The notes beneath the pieces are model-generated. The model saw only the letters and a list, made by a program, of their open reading frames with translations. It did not search any database and was not told the origin of the DNA. A stretch of DNA of 64,000 nt from an uncultured Caryophanales bacterium (GTDB lineage Bacteria; Bacillota_I; Bacilli_A; RFN20; CAG-826), in NCBI GenBank assembly GCA_946407815.1, contig CAMJPB010000001.1, positions 372,001 to 436,000 on the forward strand. The letters are read 5' to 3'. Position 1 is the first letter of the stretch, and each line of letters starts with the position of its first letter. Shown here one piece after another: positions 43,395-52,771 of the stretch. Position numbers and translations under genes: made by a program.

Positions 43395-44003
43395 ATGGCC
43401 AAAAGACATTGTTTTAAACACTTCGTTCTTATTACAAGACACCGCCATAGAGTCATTAAAAATGCATCTCATATGGGAATTTTTTGGCATTCCTTAGGTC
43501 ATGACCTAAGTAAATACGGATGTTTAGAATTTTATACATCAGCGAAATACTACGTTGGTGACCATTCTCCAGTTTACGAAGAAAGACTACATAACGATTA
43601 TTTTTCAAGAGTTTGTCAACACCACACCAAAAGAAATAAACATCACTGGGAGTATTGGTGTGACTTCTTTGGTGGCCATATTTTAGCAAAACGCATGCCT
43701 TGGAAATACGCAGTCGAATACGTTTGTGATGTCATTAGTGCATCCCAAACTTATAACCCAAAAAACTTTGATAAAAGCGCTCCATATAAATACTTTGAGG
43801 CAAAGAAAGACCACTACTTCCTTAATAAAGGAACTTCTGAATTTTTGTCATGGTGTTTCTTAAAGTTCTCGGAGTCCGGTTGGAAAGAATTACATAAGAA
43901 AGAAACCAAAGTTAAGTTTGAAGAAATTGCAAAAAGAACAAACGAAGTTGATGTCTTTGAAACAAGCATCGACTCAATTCCTTTCCCAAAACTTAAAAAT
44001 TAA
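43395..44003 (+). CDS. DUF5662-family protein
   Basis: A 202-residue His- and aromatic-rich cytosolic protein. The patterns HSLGHDLSKYG, HHTKRNKHHWEYW and CDVISASQTYNP match DUF5662, whose members have clustered His/Asp residues like metal-dependent phosphohydrolases of the HD type. No reaction has been assigned as far as I know. It lies 10 bases behind the EFR1 gene and 21 before the TrhA-type gene, all on the plus strand. Confidence 0.72.
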   Translation: MAKRHCFKHFVLITRHRHRVIKNASHMGIFWHSLGHDLSKYGCLEFYTSAKYYVGDHSPVYEERLHNDYFSRVCQHHTKRNKHHWEYWCDFFGGHILAKRMPWKYAVEYVCDVISASQTYNPKNFDKSAPYKYFEAKKDHYFLNKGTSEFLSWCFLKFSESGWKELHKKETKVKFEEIAKRTNEVDVFETSIDSIPFPKLKN

Positions 44004-44024
44004 CCACACATTTTGGTATAGTCG

Positions 44025-44693
44025 ATGAAACCTAATGTTAATAATTTACCTAAATATACAAGAAAAGAAGAAATAGTAAACAGCATCACTCATCTAGTTG
44101 GATTAGTCTTTGCTTTTGGTGTTTTATCATTCTTTATTATTTTTAGTTGTTCTAAAAATTTAAATTTCGCTTATATCTTGCCTTATTTAGTCTATTCTTT
44201 ATCGATGATAATTGTTTTTGGTGTGTCCACCGCTTACCATTCTTCAAGGCTTTCTAGTAAAACTAGGGCAGTTTTAAGAGTAATCGATCATTCGGACATT
44301 TATTTCTTTGTGTTTGGCACTTATTTTCCCCTTTGTTTATATGCGATTTCTAATCAACCATTTGCGACTACAATCTTAATTTTAGAAATCATTTTTTTGA
44401 TTTTAGGAATAATTCTTAACGTTATTCCCTGTAACTCAAAAATCTTGGACATTATTTCTTACATTATTTATATTATCGATGGTTGGATGATTATCTTTTT
44501 CTATCCATTTGGAATAGGGATGGACTTTTTAGTGTTCTTATTTGTTTTACTAGGTGGAATTATTTATTCGCTTGGTGCGATTACATATGTAATAGGAAGT
44601 AAAAGAAAATACTTTCACTCTATTTTTCACGTGTTTGTAGTATTAGCTGCTGTTTTGCAGTTTATTGGAATTTACTTCTTACTAGTTAAATAA
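44025..44693 (+). CDS. Hemolysin III / TrhA-family (PAQR) membrane protein
   Basis: A 222-residue protein with seven membrane helices. It opens with the family start YTRKEEIVNSITHLVGLVFA and contains YHSSRLSSKTRAVLRVIDHS and FVFGTYFPL, the conserved region with the putative metal-site His/Asp/Ser. The last His pair lies in FHSIFHVFV. Bacterial members affect membrane fluidity and energetics; haemolysis is not a general property. The start has no ribosome site. The last 190 bases are duplicated as a broken copy at 47072-47267. Confidence 0.88.
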   Translation: MKPNVNNLPKYTRKEEIVNSITHLVGLVFAFGVLSFFIIFSCSKNLNFAYILPYLVYSLSMIIVFGVSTAYHSSRLSSKTRAVLRVIDHSDIYFFVFGTYFPLCLYAISNQPFATTILILEIIFLILGIILNVIPCNSKILDIISYIIYIIDGWMIIFFYPFGIGMDFLVFLFVLLGGIIYSLGAITYVIGSKRKYFHSIFHVFVVLAAVLQFIGIYFLLVK

Positions 44694-44867
44694 ATTTTTA
44701 ACTGAATCTAAATTTGGGACTTCGATATTTTCGTTATAGTTAGAATAAGTTACTAGATAATTTTGTTCGCAATCTGTGGTTAAAAACTTTTTAGCCTTAT
44801 ATTTACTATGTAAAGCAATCGTGCTCAAGGTAAAATCTTCACCAAAAGTTAGGGTCATTTCGAATTA
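44500..44867. repeat. Duplicated segment, copy A (partner at 47072-47430)
   Basis: This stretch covers the end of the TrhA-type gene and, convergent to it, the end of a lipoprotein gene. It aligns along its length with 47072-47430 with many substitutions but the same order, for example the shared strings TAGTTAGAATAA, AATTTTGTTC and CATATTTACTATGTAAA-like sequence. Copy A keeps the membrane-protein gene whole; copy B keeps the lipoprotein gene whole. Confidence 0.85.
44682..44858 (-). pseudogene. 3' remnant of a lipoprotein gene paralogous to the one at 47256
   Basis: The minus strand encodes 58 residues (TDCEQNYLVTYSNYNEN, then PNLDSVKNLFN, stop) matching the C-terminus of the intact lipoprotein at 47256-48065 (TDCEQNYTVSYSNYNED, PNLDSVKGLFD). 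No signal peptide or 5' half is present, so it is a broken gene. It overlaps the TrhA-type stop region by 12 bases, exactly as in copy B. Confidence 0.88.
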
Positions 44868-44974
44868 CGAAATTATACAACATTTATTGATTTATTTTCA
44901 CTAAGTCGTAAAAAGTATTCAAAATATCAAAAAAACACTACTATTTTATTTATTTTGCAATACAATTTTATGAA

Positions 44975-47005
44975 ATGAAAAAGAAATTCGGAGTTAAACT
45001 AGTCTCACTTATAGGATTACTACTGTCATCCTGTAATTTTGATTTTCTAAGTTTTATTTTTCCTTCTAAAGATGAATATATAAATGTTGAAAGCGTCACA
45101 ATTGTAGAAAAAAGAGCTGAAATCGTAGTGGGAGAAGAGTTTCAATTAACCGCTAAAGTTTTGCCAGACAATGCTGAAAATAAAGAAATCATTTGGAAAT
45201 CTTCTAATGCTGATGTAGCGTCCATTAATAATGAAGGTGAAGTCTCTGCTTTAAAACTAGGAAGTACCTTTATTGAGGCAATTTCTAAAGAAAACTCATC
45301 TATAAAAGATAGCTTTGAGTTAAAAGTAATTGCCCCTGAACTTTTATCAATAGAGATTAAAGATTTGCCTACAAAAACATCATACTATGAAGGTGATACA
45401 TTCGATCCAAGCGGTTTAGTTATTAAAGCTAACTATTCAAATGAGACTACACGATTAATTCCATACGTTGATTATGAAGATGATTTTACTTTTTCGTTAT
45501 CCTTAGATAAAGAACTTGCTATCTCAGATCACATGATTATCATTACTTTTGAGGAAAAATCTGCTTCATTTGAGATTGATATAACTCAAGTAGATAAACT
45601 TGAAAAAACAAAGCTTTCATATACTTATGATGATTACACGAAAAATAATTACTACACTGTCGACAATTGTCCATTAGAAGGTAATCCTAAATTACTTATT
45701 ATTCCTGTATGGTTTAACGATTCTAATAATTTTATTAGCGAATCTAAAAAAGAAAGCGTTAGAAACGATATAGAAAAAGCCTATACTGGAACCACTGAAG
45801 AAACTGGATGGCACAGTGTTAAATCATATTATGAAACTGAAAGTTTTAATAAACTCACTTTATCTGCAACAGTAACCGATTGGTATGATTTGGATAAGAG
45901 TTACACTGAATATGCTCAAGAAAGCAAAACTAGTCAAACTGTGGATCTTATTAAAAAAGCATCAGATGATTACTTTTCAGATCATTCCTCAGATAACCGT
46001 AAAAACTACGACTCAAACAAAGATGGCTATTTAGATGGCGTAATGATTATTTATGCTGCTCCAGATTATATGACATTAGGTAATGATTCTTATAAAAATC
46101 TTTGGGCTTATTGTTATTGGACCGGCGCTGCAGCTGTAAAAGCTGCACCTACAGCAAATGTCTTTTTCTGGGCTTCCTATGACTTTTTGTATGGAAGTAA
46201 CGTCAAAGAAAAAACTGGCCATTTATACGCTAGAGGTTATACAGAAAATGGCGTAACAGTTGATACACATTGTTTTATTCATGAAATGGGCCACGTTTTT
46301 GGTTTATTAGATTATTATGATTATTCTAATTATGACTACACACCTGCTGGTGGCTTTTCTATGCAAGATTATAACGTTGGAGGCCACGACCCTTATAGCG
46401 TAATATCTTATGGCTGGGCAGATCCATATATTCCTAACAACAGCATGACAATCTCTTTAAGAGATTTCCAATCAACTCATGATGTAATTTTACTTGCGAA
46501 TCATTCAGTAACTAATTCTCCATTTGATGAATATTTATTACTTGAATACTACACTCCAACTGGATTAAACGAATTTGATTCAGCTTATCAATATCGCGAT
46601 CAATATCCACAAGGTCCAAGTGTACGCGGAATTCGTCTATGGCATGTCGATGCAAGACTTTATTCTTACTCACGCTACAAATTCACCACTAATCCAAATG
46701 ACGGCGACGTTTATCACTCAATGTCAAATTCTTATGATGCAAACCACGGATCATATCTTGGTGAAGAATATTATAACTATAATATTTTACAACTTATCAG
46801 AAATGACACTCATTCATCATACACTCCAAAAGATAATTTAAGTGCAGAGTCTTTATTTAAAGCTGGAGAAACATTTGATATGTCAACATTCTCTTCACAA
46901 TTTGTGAATGGTTCTAAAATGAATGATAAAAATGCTCTAGGATGGTCATTCAAAGTTGAACAAATAAATGAAAATAGAGCAATAATTACGTTAACAAAAA
47001 ACTAA
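44975..47005 (+). CDS. M6-like metalloprotease lipoprotein with Ig-like domains
   Basis: A 676-residue lipoprotein (lipobox LLLSSC, Cys20). Residues about 35-118 form a BIG2 Ig-like domain (IIWKSSNADVASINNEGEVS), about 125-205 a second Ig-like domain. The catalytic domain (about 215-650) has the zinc motif HEMGHVFGLLD with H436, E437, H440 and D446, as in M6/immune-inhibitor-A-type peptidases, followed by SMQDYNVGGHDPYS (the Met-turn-like region). It should cleave proteins at the cell surface. No ribosome site is seen; TACAAT lies eight bases above the ATG, so the mRNA may be leaderless. It sits between the two copies of a duplicated segment. Confidence 0.82.
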   Translation: MKKKFGVKLVSLIGLLLSSCNFDFLSFIFPSKDEYINVESVTIVEKRAEIVVGEEFQLTAKVLPDNAENKEIIWKSSNADVASINNEGEVSALKLGSTFIEAISKENSSIKDSFELKVIAPELLSIEIKDLPTKTSYYEGDTFDPSGLVIKANYSNETTRLIPYVDYEDDFTFSLSLDKELAISDHMIIITFEEKSASFEIDITQVDKLEKTKLSYTYDDYTKNNYYTVDNCPLEGNPKLLIIPVWFNDSNNFISESKKESVRNDIEKAYTGTTEETGWHSVKSYYETESFNKLTLSATVTDWYDLDKSYTEYAQESKTSQTVDLIKKASDDYFSDHSSDNRKNYDSNKDGYLDGVMIIYAAPDYMTLGNDSYKNLWAYCYWTGAAAVKAAPTANVFFWASYDFLYGSNVKEKTGHLYARGYTENGVTVDTHCFIHEMGHVFGLLDYYDYSNYDYTPAGGFSMQDYNVGGHDPYSVISYGWADPYIPNNSMTISLRDFQSTHDVILLANHSVTNSPFDEYLLLEYYTPTGLNEFDSAYQYRDQYPQGPSVRGIRLWHVDARLYSYSRYKFTTNPNDGDVYHSMSNSYDANHGSYLGEEYYNYNILQLIRNDTHSSYTPKDNLSAESLFKAGETFDMSTFSSQFVNGSKMNDKNALGWSFKVEQINENRAIITLTKN

Positions 47006-47022
47006 TAATTATTTTTAAAATG

Positions 47023-47070
47023 AAAGAGAATCCAAGGTATTGGTGATTTCCACCCCATTCGGTTCTCTTT
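47023..47070 (+). terminator. Terminator after the metalloprotease gene
   Basis: AAAGAGAA and TTCTCTTT form an 8-bp stem around a long loop, followed by TTTTCT. The duplicated segment copy B begins immediately after. Confidence 0.65.
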
Positions 47071-47071
47071 T

Positions 47072-47267
47072 TTCTACCCATTTGGAATCGGAATGGATTT
47101 TAAGGTTTTCTTATTCATTTTATTAGGCGGAATTGTCTATTCTTTAGGTGCGTTTACATACGCGGTAGAAAAAAAAGAGGAAATGTTACTATTCCCTCTT
47201 TCATGTTTTTGTTAATTTAGGTGCGATTACCCATTTTATTGGAATCGTCTTATTATTAATCAAATAA
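47072..47267 (+). pseudogene. 3' remnant of a TrhA-type gene (duplicate of 44025-44693)
   Basis: The frame reads YPFGIGMDFKVFLFILLGGI, matching the intact gene, then goes out of frame near 47180. It resumes in another frame as YSLFHVFV and FIGIVLLLIK with the stop at 47265-47267. The 5' two thirds are absent. It converges on the intact lipoprotein gene with the same overlap seen in copy A. Confidence 0.88.
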
Positions 47268-47430
47268 ACCTTTAACCGAATCTAGATTTGGTATTTCAAG
47301 ATCCTCATTATAGTTAGAATAACTAACTGTGTAATTTTGTTCACAATCAGTGTTCATCACTTTTTTAGCGACATATTTACTATGTAAATCAAGCTTTACT
47401 AGGGTGAAATCCGTTGTCACAGTTAACTTC
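47072..47430. repeat. Duplicated segment, copy B (partner at 44500-44867)
   Basis: Diverged copy of the convergent gene ends at 44500-44867. The two copies flank the metalloprotease gene in direct orientation, 2.57 kb apart start to start. Confidence 0.85.
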
Positions 47431-48065
47431 ATTTCAATAAGTGAGAAAACTGGATATTCATCAAGACCACCAAATTTTTGCATTTGAATCTTAACGTTAT
47501 TCGTGGATTTTTCAGGATCAAACTCTAGGTTGTACACTAAATTTGAGTCAGTGCTTTCGCCTTTTGTTACACTTTTAACTGCATCGTTATTTATTAAATA
47601 ACCTTCAATGCCTCTATCAAATGGGTAAGTTCCGTAAATTCCTAAGTATTCGTCTAAGGTTTTAACTGTGAAATCACCACTTTTTTCATCTCTAAAGGCT
47701 GCTCTCGTGTCATGATAATAAGCCTCATGAACTGTATTGACTGTTCCTTTGGACTCGTTTCTCAAATATGAGTATTCACCTTTTAAGACTGTGGCATCAA
47801 TTATTTGAGTCACAGGAATGCCCCAAAGCTTTGCGACAGTTGTGCCACTTGTGACTGCTTTATAAGAATTATAAGAGTTAAGTTTTGAGTAAACTAAAGC
47901 AGGAACTCTATTTGGTTCAACTTCTTGAGCTTGTTCAGGAGTGATGTCTGGAAGTACTTCAATAACTGGATCATCCACCACTTCACGAGTCTTATTTTCT
48001 TTTGGCTTACAACCCGCTAAAGTAAACGGGATAAGGGTACAAAGTAAAACTTTTCTTTTAAACAT
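47256..48065 (-). CDS. Lipoprotein of unknown function
   Basis: A 269-residue lipoprotein (lipobox TLAGC, Cys19) with a Lys/Glu-rich spacer and a beta-rich C-terminal domain. I recognise no family. The last 58 residues have a broken paralogue at 44682-44858, which shows the gene was duplicated with the TrhA-type gene. No ribosome site is visible before the ATG. It lies 36 bases past the A-T-C synthetase gene on the same strand, so it may be co-transcribed with it. Confidence 0.7.
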   Translation of the reverse strand: MFKRKVLLCTLIPFTLAGCKPKENKTREVVDDPVIEVLPDITPEQAQEVEPNRVPALVYSKLNSYNSYKAVTSGTTVAKLWGIPVTQIIDATVLKGEYSYLRNESKGTVNTVHEAYYHDTRAAFRDEKSGDFTVKTLDEYLGIYGTYPFDRGIEGYLINNDAVKSVTKGESTDSNLVYNLEFDPEKSTNNVKIQMQKFGGLDEYPVFSLIEMKLTVTTDFTLVKLDLHSKYVAKKVMNTDCEQNYTVSYSNYNEDLEIPNLDSVKGLFD

Positions 48066-48101
48066 TTTTATACCAAACTTTCATGTTTATAAGATTTTAT
48101 C

Positions 48102-51074
48102 TTATTTCTTTTTAAATATTCTAGCGAAGAAGCCTTTTTTCTTCTCTTCAAAAATCGCTTTGATGTCTTTAACTAATAAGTCTTTTTGAGATGTGTTCTT
48201 GGCAAGTTTTTGAGCAATTTGAAGAAAGATAGCTTGGTATTTTTCCATACTTTCTTTTTCGTATCTACTTGCTGCGTAGTCTAAGACTAAGGTTAAACCA
48301 GCTTTACCATCTAAGATTTGCATATCAAGAACTGTTTGAGATGCAGCTTGGTTTTGTCGAATTTGAACAGCTTCAATACCATCTAAGCCCCCGATATCTC
48401 TAATGTCTTGTTGATAAAGGAGGTAGGCAGATTCTCCGCCACCAGCAGTGTTATGTTTATCAACATATGGGTAGCAAGAGTGTTCAATACCTTTTTGAAC
48501 TTGTTCATGAACTTCGTTGAATAAATCTCTAATACTTGTTTCATCTTTTAAGCGTAATCCGATTGGAAGATCTCTAAAGAGAAGACCGACAGAGTTCATA
48601 AGTTCAACGTCTTCACGACCATTGAAAATCCAGGAGATTTTAACGTCGTTAACTTTGTTATAGTTAGCAATTGCTAAACATGCGACTGTGATGTAGAACT
48701 CATTACGAGAGATTTGGAATTGTCTTTCAACATTTTCCATTTCTGGTTGTGAGATTTCTAATGAGGCAGAGAGTTCACCATAAGTGTTTTCTCTAGCGTC
48801 ATGGTCAATATTTGGATAATTTGACCACTCCACGTTTTCAAAAATGCTATCGAAATAATCTTTTGATTCTTCGTAGAATTTGGAGTTTTCAAGGTCTTCT
48901 CTACGTCTAAGCATTAAATAGTAGTAATCTTTTTCAGGTTCCATGCCTGCTAAAATGTTACCGAAGTTTTGGTTAAAGACCTTCATTGATGTCCCATCAA
49001 AGACAGTGTGGTGAACATCAAAGAAGAGGTAGCCAGCTTTTTCAGTTTCAAAGATTCTACAACGATAAAGTTTTCCATCAATAATTCTAAATGGAGTAAC
49101 TAAAGTATCTTTGATAGATTCGAATTCAAATTCGTTAACTTTTTCAAGTTTAACTTCCTCATAAATTTCAGGTGTATATTTTTGAATAATTTCACCATCT
49201 TCATTAAAATGAAGAGTTGTTAATAAAGCAGGGTGATTTTTGATAAGTTTATTGACTGCATCAACGATTTGATTCATGTCAAAAGCTTCCTTATCAAATT
49301 TGAGTAATGAGAACAAGTTATACATTGTTGATTTAGGTGTATAAAGTTGATAGTCAACCATGTAGAGTTGTTCACTTGTAAGTCTATGGGTTTCTTTTAA
49401 AGAAATTGCGTTTTCTTTATCAGGATCTTTATCACCAAATGTCTTACGGTGCTCAAGGTATAATTCTGCAATCTTCTTTGGAGTTCTGCCTCTAAAGATC
49501 ATATTTGCATTTAAGCCTTGCATATCAGCATTGGCGATTAATTCAATTGAGCCAAGTGAGTCACCACCGACTTCATAGAAGTCATCATCAATACCGATTT
49601 GTTCCATTTTAAGAACTTTTTGCATAACTTCACAAAGTCTCTTTTCGGTGTCATTTGTAGGAGCAACGTATTTACTCTTAAATGTTGATGAATCTGGTTT
49701 TGGTAAAGCTTTACGGTCTAATTTACCGTTTGCTTTTAAAGGAATTGAGTCAATTTTAACGAAGAAAGAAGGAACCATATAGTATGGAAGACGCTTTAAT
49801 AAAGCGGTTCTAACTTCTTCAAGGTTAAACGAACATTCATCTTTATAGTAAACTGCTAAGTAGGATTTACCGCCTTCTTCAAAACCTTTAGCAGCCGCCC
49901 AGCTAACGCCTAAGACAGCTTTTGTAGCTGCTTCAATTTCAGCAGGTTCAATACGGTTACCATTAATCTTAATCATGTCGTTGTTACGACCAAGTAAGAC
50001 ATAATCACCATTTTCATTCTTTCTAGCAAGGTCACCAGTGTGGTAAATACCATCAACGAATGCCTTTTTAGTTTCTTCAGGAAGATTGATGTAGCCTCTA
50101 ACGTATGGGTTTTCGAAGCAAAGTTCACCGATGTCTCCATCTTTAGCGACTTCGCCATTTTCTTGAATAAGAGTAATTTTGGTTTCGACTTCTGGTTTAC
50201 CAATTGGACATGTGTCATATGACTTATCAATTTTGAAAACGCCAACAGCAAAGCCAGATTCTGAACATGCATAGATGTTAATTAAATCGAGTTTTTCATT
50301 GTAAACGTTATTAGCAGGTTCACTACCAACGAATAACATTCTTAAGAATGGACCTGTTTGATTTCCTAGCATTCTAACGTAGGAAGGTGTTAAGAATGTA
50401 ATTGAGATTTTTCTTGTAAAAAAGAACATCTTTAAAGCAGTAGGATTTTTGATTGTAGCATAGCTAACAACGTGCATTTTACCGCCTTGAATTGACAAAG
50501 CTTTTAAAATAACAATGACTGATGCGACGAAATTTAAAGGTGCTAAAAGGGCTAATGAATCTCTGCCGTCAAACGGAGTTTCGCCATTAACTTTGATGGA
50601 CTCAATTGCTCTTTCAAGGTTTCCGTATTCGTGTAAAACACCTTTAGGATTACCTGTTGTACCTGATGTGTAAATTGCGTATGCTGCATCATGATTATCA
50701 ACTTGTTCATGTCCTGCTAAGTAATCATGGTCCATAATTTCGTCCCATAATTTGGCAGTTAATTCGAGTTTACAACCACAGTCTTCTCTAATATAAGCGA
50801 TACGATCTGGAGCATAAGTGTCTTCGACAAGTGCCCAAGCTGCACCGGCTTTCCAAATACCAATCATAGCAACGATTGGGAGAACACCACGTGGTAAATC
50901 AATTAAAACAAAGTCTTCTTTTCCGATTCCTTTATCTTTTAGATAACCATAAAGACGACCAGACATATTGTCTAATTCTGCGTATGTCATCTTTTTGTAA
51001 ACATCATCAAAAAGAATCGCAGAGTTAGGAGTGTCGTTTGTGTACTTTTCAAGTAAATCAATTATATAAGCCAT
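48102..51074 (-). CDS. Stand-alone nonribosomal peptide synthetase, A-T-C order
   Basis: A 990-residue protein with AGAGAGG before the ATG. The adenylation domain (about 1-470) has core motifs YTSGTTGNPKGV (134-145), YHTGDLA, GRNNDMIKINGNRIEPAEIE and NGKLDRKALP. A carrier domain follows with GGDSLGS, Ser506 as the phosphopantetheine site. A condensation domain (about 555-960) has the active motif HHTVFDG with H688, H689 and D693. There is no thioesterase or reductase. An A-T-C order suggests an amino acid is loaded on the carrier and then joined to a free acceptor. The A domain also recalls DltA, but the fused active-looking C domain argues against simple D-alanylation. Neighbours are a divergent partner-switch module and a flavoprotein. 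The product is unknown. Confidence 0.88.
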   Translation of the reverse strand: MAYIIDLLEKYTNDTPNSAILFDDVYKKMTYAELDNMSGRLYGYLKDKGIGKEDFVLIDLPRGVLPIVAMIGIWKAGAAWALVEDTYAPDRIAYIREDCGCKLELTAKLWDEIMDHDYLAGHEQVDNHDAAYAIYTSGTTGNPKGVLHEYGNLERAIESIKVNGETPFDGRDSLALLAPLNFVASVIVILKALSIQGGKMHVVSYATIKNPTALKMFFFTRKISITFLTPSYVRMLGNQTGPFLRMLFVGSEPANNVYNEKLDLINIYACSESGFAVGVFKIDKSYDTCPIGKPEVETKITLIQENGEVAKDGDIGELCFENPYVRGYINLPEETKKAFVDGIYHTGDLARKNENGDYVLLGRNNDMIKINGNRIEPAEIEAATKAVLGVSWAAAKGFEEGGKSYLAVYYKDECSFNLEEVRTALLKRLPYYMVPSFFVKIDSIPLKANGKLDRKALPKPDSSTFKSKYVAPTNDTEKRLCEVMQKVLKMEQIGIDDDFYEVGGDSLGSIELIANADMQGLNANMIFRGRTPKKIAELYLEHRKTFGDKDPDKENAISLKETHRLTSEQLYMVDYQLYTPKSTMYNLFSLLKFDKEAFDMNQIVDAVNKLIKNHPALLTTLHFNEDGEIIQKYTPEIYEEVKLEKVNEFEFESIKDTLVTPFRIIDGKLYRCRIFETEKAGYLFFDVHHTVFDGTSMKVFNQNFGNILAGMEPEKDYYYLMLRRREDLENSKFYEESKDYFDSIFENVEWSNYPNIDHDARENTYGELSASLEISQPEMENVERQFQISRNEFYITVACLAIANYNKVNDVKISWIFNGREDVELMNSVGLLFRDLPIGLRLKDETSIRDLFNEVHEQVQKGIEHSCYPYVDKHNTAGGGESAYLLYQQDIRDIGGLDGIEAVQIRQNQAASQTVLDMQILDGKAGLTLVLDYAASRYEKESMEKYQAIFLQIAQKLAKNTSQKDLLVKDIKAIFEEKKKGFFARIFKKK

Positions 51075-51134
51075 ACCAACCTCTCTTTCAAAATATCAAA
51101 TAACGGATATTTTGTGACTAATAAATTTAAATTT

Positions 51135-51163
51135 ATTATACAGGTAAATCAAATTCATAACAA
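51135..51163 (-). promoter_or_regulatory. Promoter of the peptide synthetase gene
   Basis: TTGTTA, 17 bases, TATAAT on the minus strand, about 60 bases above the ATG, in the divergent gap. Confidence 0.7.
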
Positions 51164-51173
51164 TTACTTATTT

Positions 51174-51189
51174 TATTTGTTAACAAATA
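51174..51189. promoter_or_regulatory. Perfect palindrome in the divergent promoter region
   Basis: TATTTGTTAACAAATA is a perfect 16-base palindrome, placed just above the TAAAAT box (51194-51199) of the phosphatase gene and behind the -35 box of the synthetase promoter. It could bind a repressor that controls both directions. Confidence 0.5.
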
Positions 51190-51208
51190 TTGCTAAAATA
51201 TTACTACT

Positions 51209-52771
51209 ATGGCAATTGAAACACGAATCTCATCATTTTTAAACAAAAGGAAAGGGATTATTCCTTTCTTATTCGCACTCATGTGCACTCTTTTTGTGGC
51301 ATGTTTAGTTGGAGTTGAAATTAGACAACTCAAATACATGGACCACTTCTTAACATTTAACACTGGAGCCGAACTCGCTGCAATGTTTGCAGGAATCATG
51401 ATTACAGTCTCCATTTTACCTTCCTATAAAAGACAAAGTGGTTACACTCGAGTCTTCGTTTCCCTTGTTGCACTTCTAACATTCCTTATGGCGTGCGACA
51501 TAGGTGAAGCCTTGGTTGATGGAATTCCTGAGTTAGCAAGACTAAATAAACTCTTCCCAGCATTTGTTTGGGCAAATGAAACTGCAGTTTGGTTCTTCTT
51601 CTTTGTGTATTCTACACACGTCTTAAAAAGTGAAGGAAAAGCAATTTCTGTTTTCTACATTATTGGTTTAATTGCATTAGTTACATTTGTTGCTATTCCA
51701 TTTGTCACCCTTAAAGATCCTCTTTATTACTACATTGATGACTTTGGTTTCTATCATCGTAAATTAGCTGAATTTGGTTATACTTTCTATATTTCACGAT
51801 TCCCATCAGTTATTTTCTCAATTTTGACAATTATTTGTATTTTCCTTTCAAAAGCTAGAAAAAGATCAAAAGTTCTTATCTCGCTTTTCATTGGACTTCC
51901 ACTTATCGCTATGGCATCAGGCGGATATAAGACTGGCGTAGCCATTCAATATATCACCATGATGATGTCAGCCATCTTAATTTTCGCCATTGTTTTCGCG
52001 GATAACGAGAAAGATTTATATTCAACTTCCAAGGAACTTGGAATTGCTACAAATATTCAAAAGCACATGCTTCCAAATATTTTCCCAGCATTCCCAGATA
52101 GAAAAGATATTGATGTTTATGCATCAATGACTCCTGCTAAAGAAGTTGGAGGAGACTTCTACGATTATTTCTTAATAGATGATAATCATCTTGGACTTGT
52201 TATGGCGGACGTTTCTGATAAAGGTGTTCCTGCTGCATTATTCATGATGGCTAGTAAGATTATGGTTCAAAATATCGCCATGCTTGGGAAATCTCCTGGT
52301 GAAGTTTTAACCTTAGTTAACAATCAAATTTGTTCTAATAACCAGGAAGATATGTTTATCACAATCTGGTTAGGCATTATCGATTTACAAACTGGCATTT
52401 TGACAGCGTCAAATGCTGGCCACGAAAAGCCGTACATTACAGATAAAGATGGTAACTTCGTATTATACGAAGATAAGAGAAACTTTGTCGTTGGTTGGAA
52501 CAAAGGTATTAAATATAATGAATATTCATTAAAGCTCGAAAAAGGTTGTAAAATTTTTGTTTACACCGATGGTGTTCCAGACGCAACAAGTAATAATGGC
52601 AGACTTGGTTTTGACAAAGTTACTGAAATCCTCAATAAGTACGTTAAAGAAGATCCTCAAAAAATTATTGAGGGTCTTAAGAAAGAAATTGATGATTTCG
52701 TCGGGCATACAGATCAATTCGATGACATGACAATGTTATGCTTTGAATATAAGGGTCAAGAAAATGAATAA
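51209..52771 (+). CDS. Membrane PP2C-type serine phosphatase (RsbU/SpoIIE-like)
   Basis: A 520-residue protein. The N-terminal half has about seven to eight membrane helices (for example FLFALMCTLFVACLVGVEI and AVWFFFFVYSTHVL), a likely sensor. The C-terminal part from about 270 is an RsbU/SpoIIE-type phosphatase: EVGGDFYDYFLIDDNHLGLV with metal-binding Asp, ADVSDKGVPAALFM, SNAGHEKP and FDDMTMLC. These enzymes dephosphorylate a STAS anti-anti-sigma protein, which then captures the anti-sigma kinase. Both partners follow directly. No ribosome site is seen; TAAAAT ends nine bases above the ATG. The stop overlaps the next gene by eight bases. Confidence 0.9.
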   Translation: MAIETRISSFLNKRKGIIPFLFALMCTLFVACLVGVEIRQLKYMDHFLTFNTGAELAAMFAGIMITVSILPSYKRQSGYTRVFVSLVALLTFLMACDIGEALVDGIPELARLNKLFPAFVWANETAVWFFFFVYSTHVLKSEGKAISVFYIIGLIALVTFVAIPFVTLKDPLYYYIDDFGFYHRKLAEFGYTFYISRFPSVIFSILTIICIFLSKARKRSKVLISLFIGLPLIAMASGGYKTGVAIQYITMMMSAILIFAIVFADNEKDLYSTSKELGIATNIQKHMLPNIFPAFPDRKDIDVYASMTPAKEVGGDFYDYFLIDDNHLGLVMADVSDKGVPAALFMMASKIMVQNIAMLGKSPGEVLTLVNNQICSNNQEDMFITIWLGIIDLQTGILTASNAGHEKPYITDKDGNFVLYEDKRNFVVGWNKGIKYNEYSLKLEKGCKIFVYTDGVPDATSNNGRLGFDKVTEILNKYVKEDPQKIIEGLKKEIDDFVGHTDQFDDMTMLCFEYKGQENE

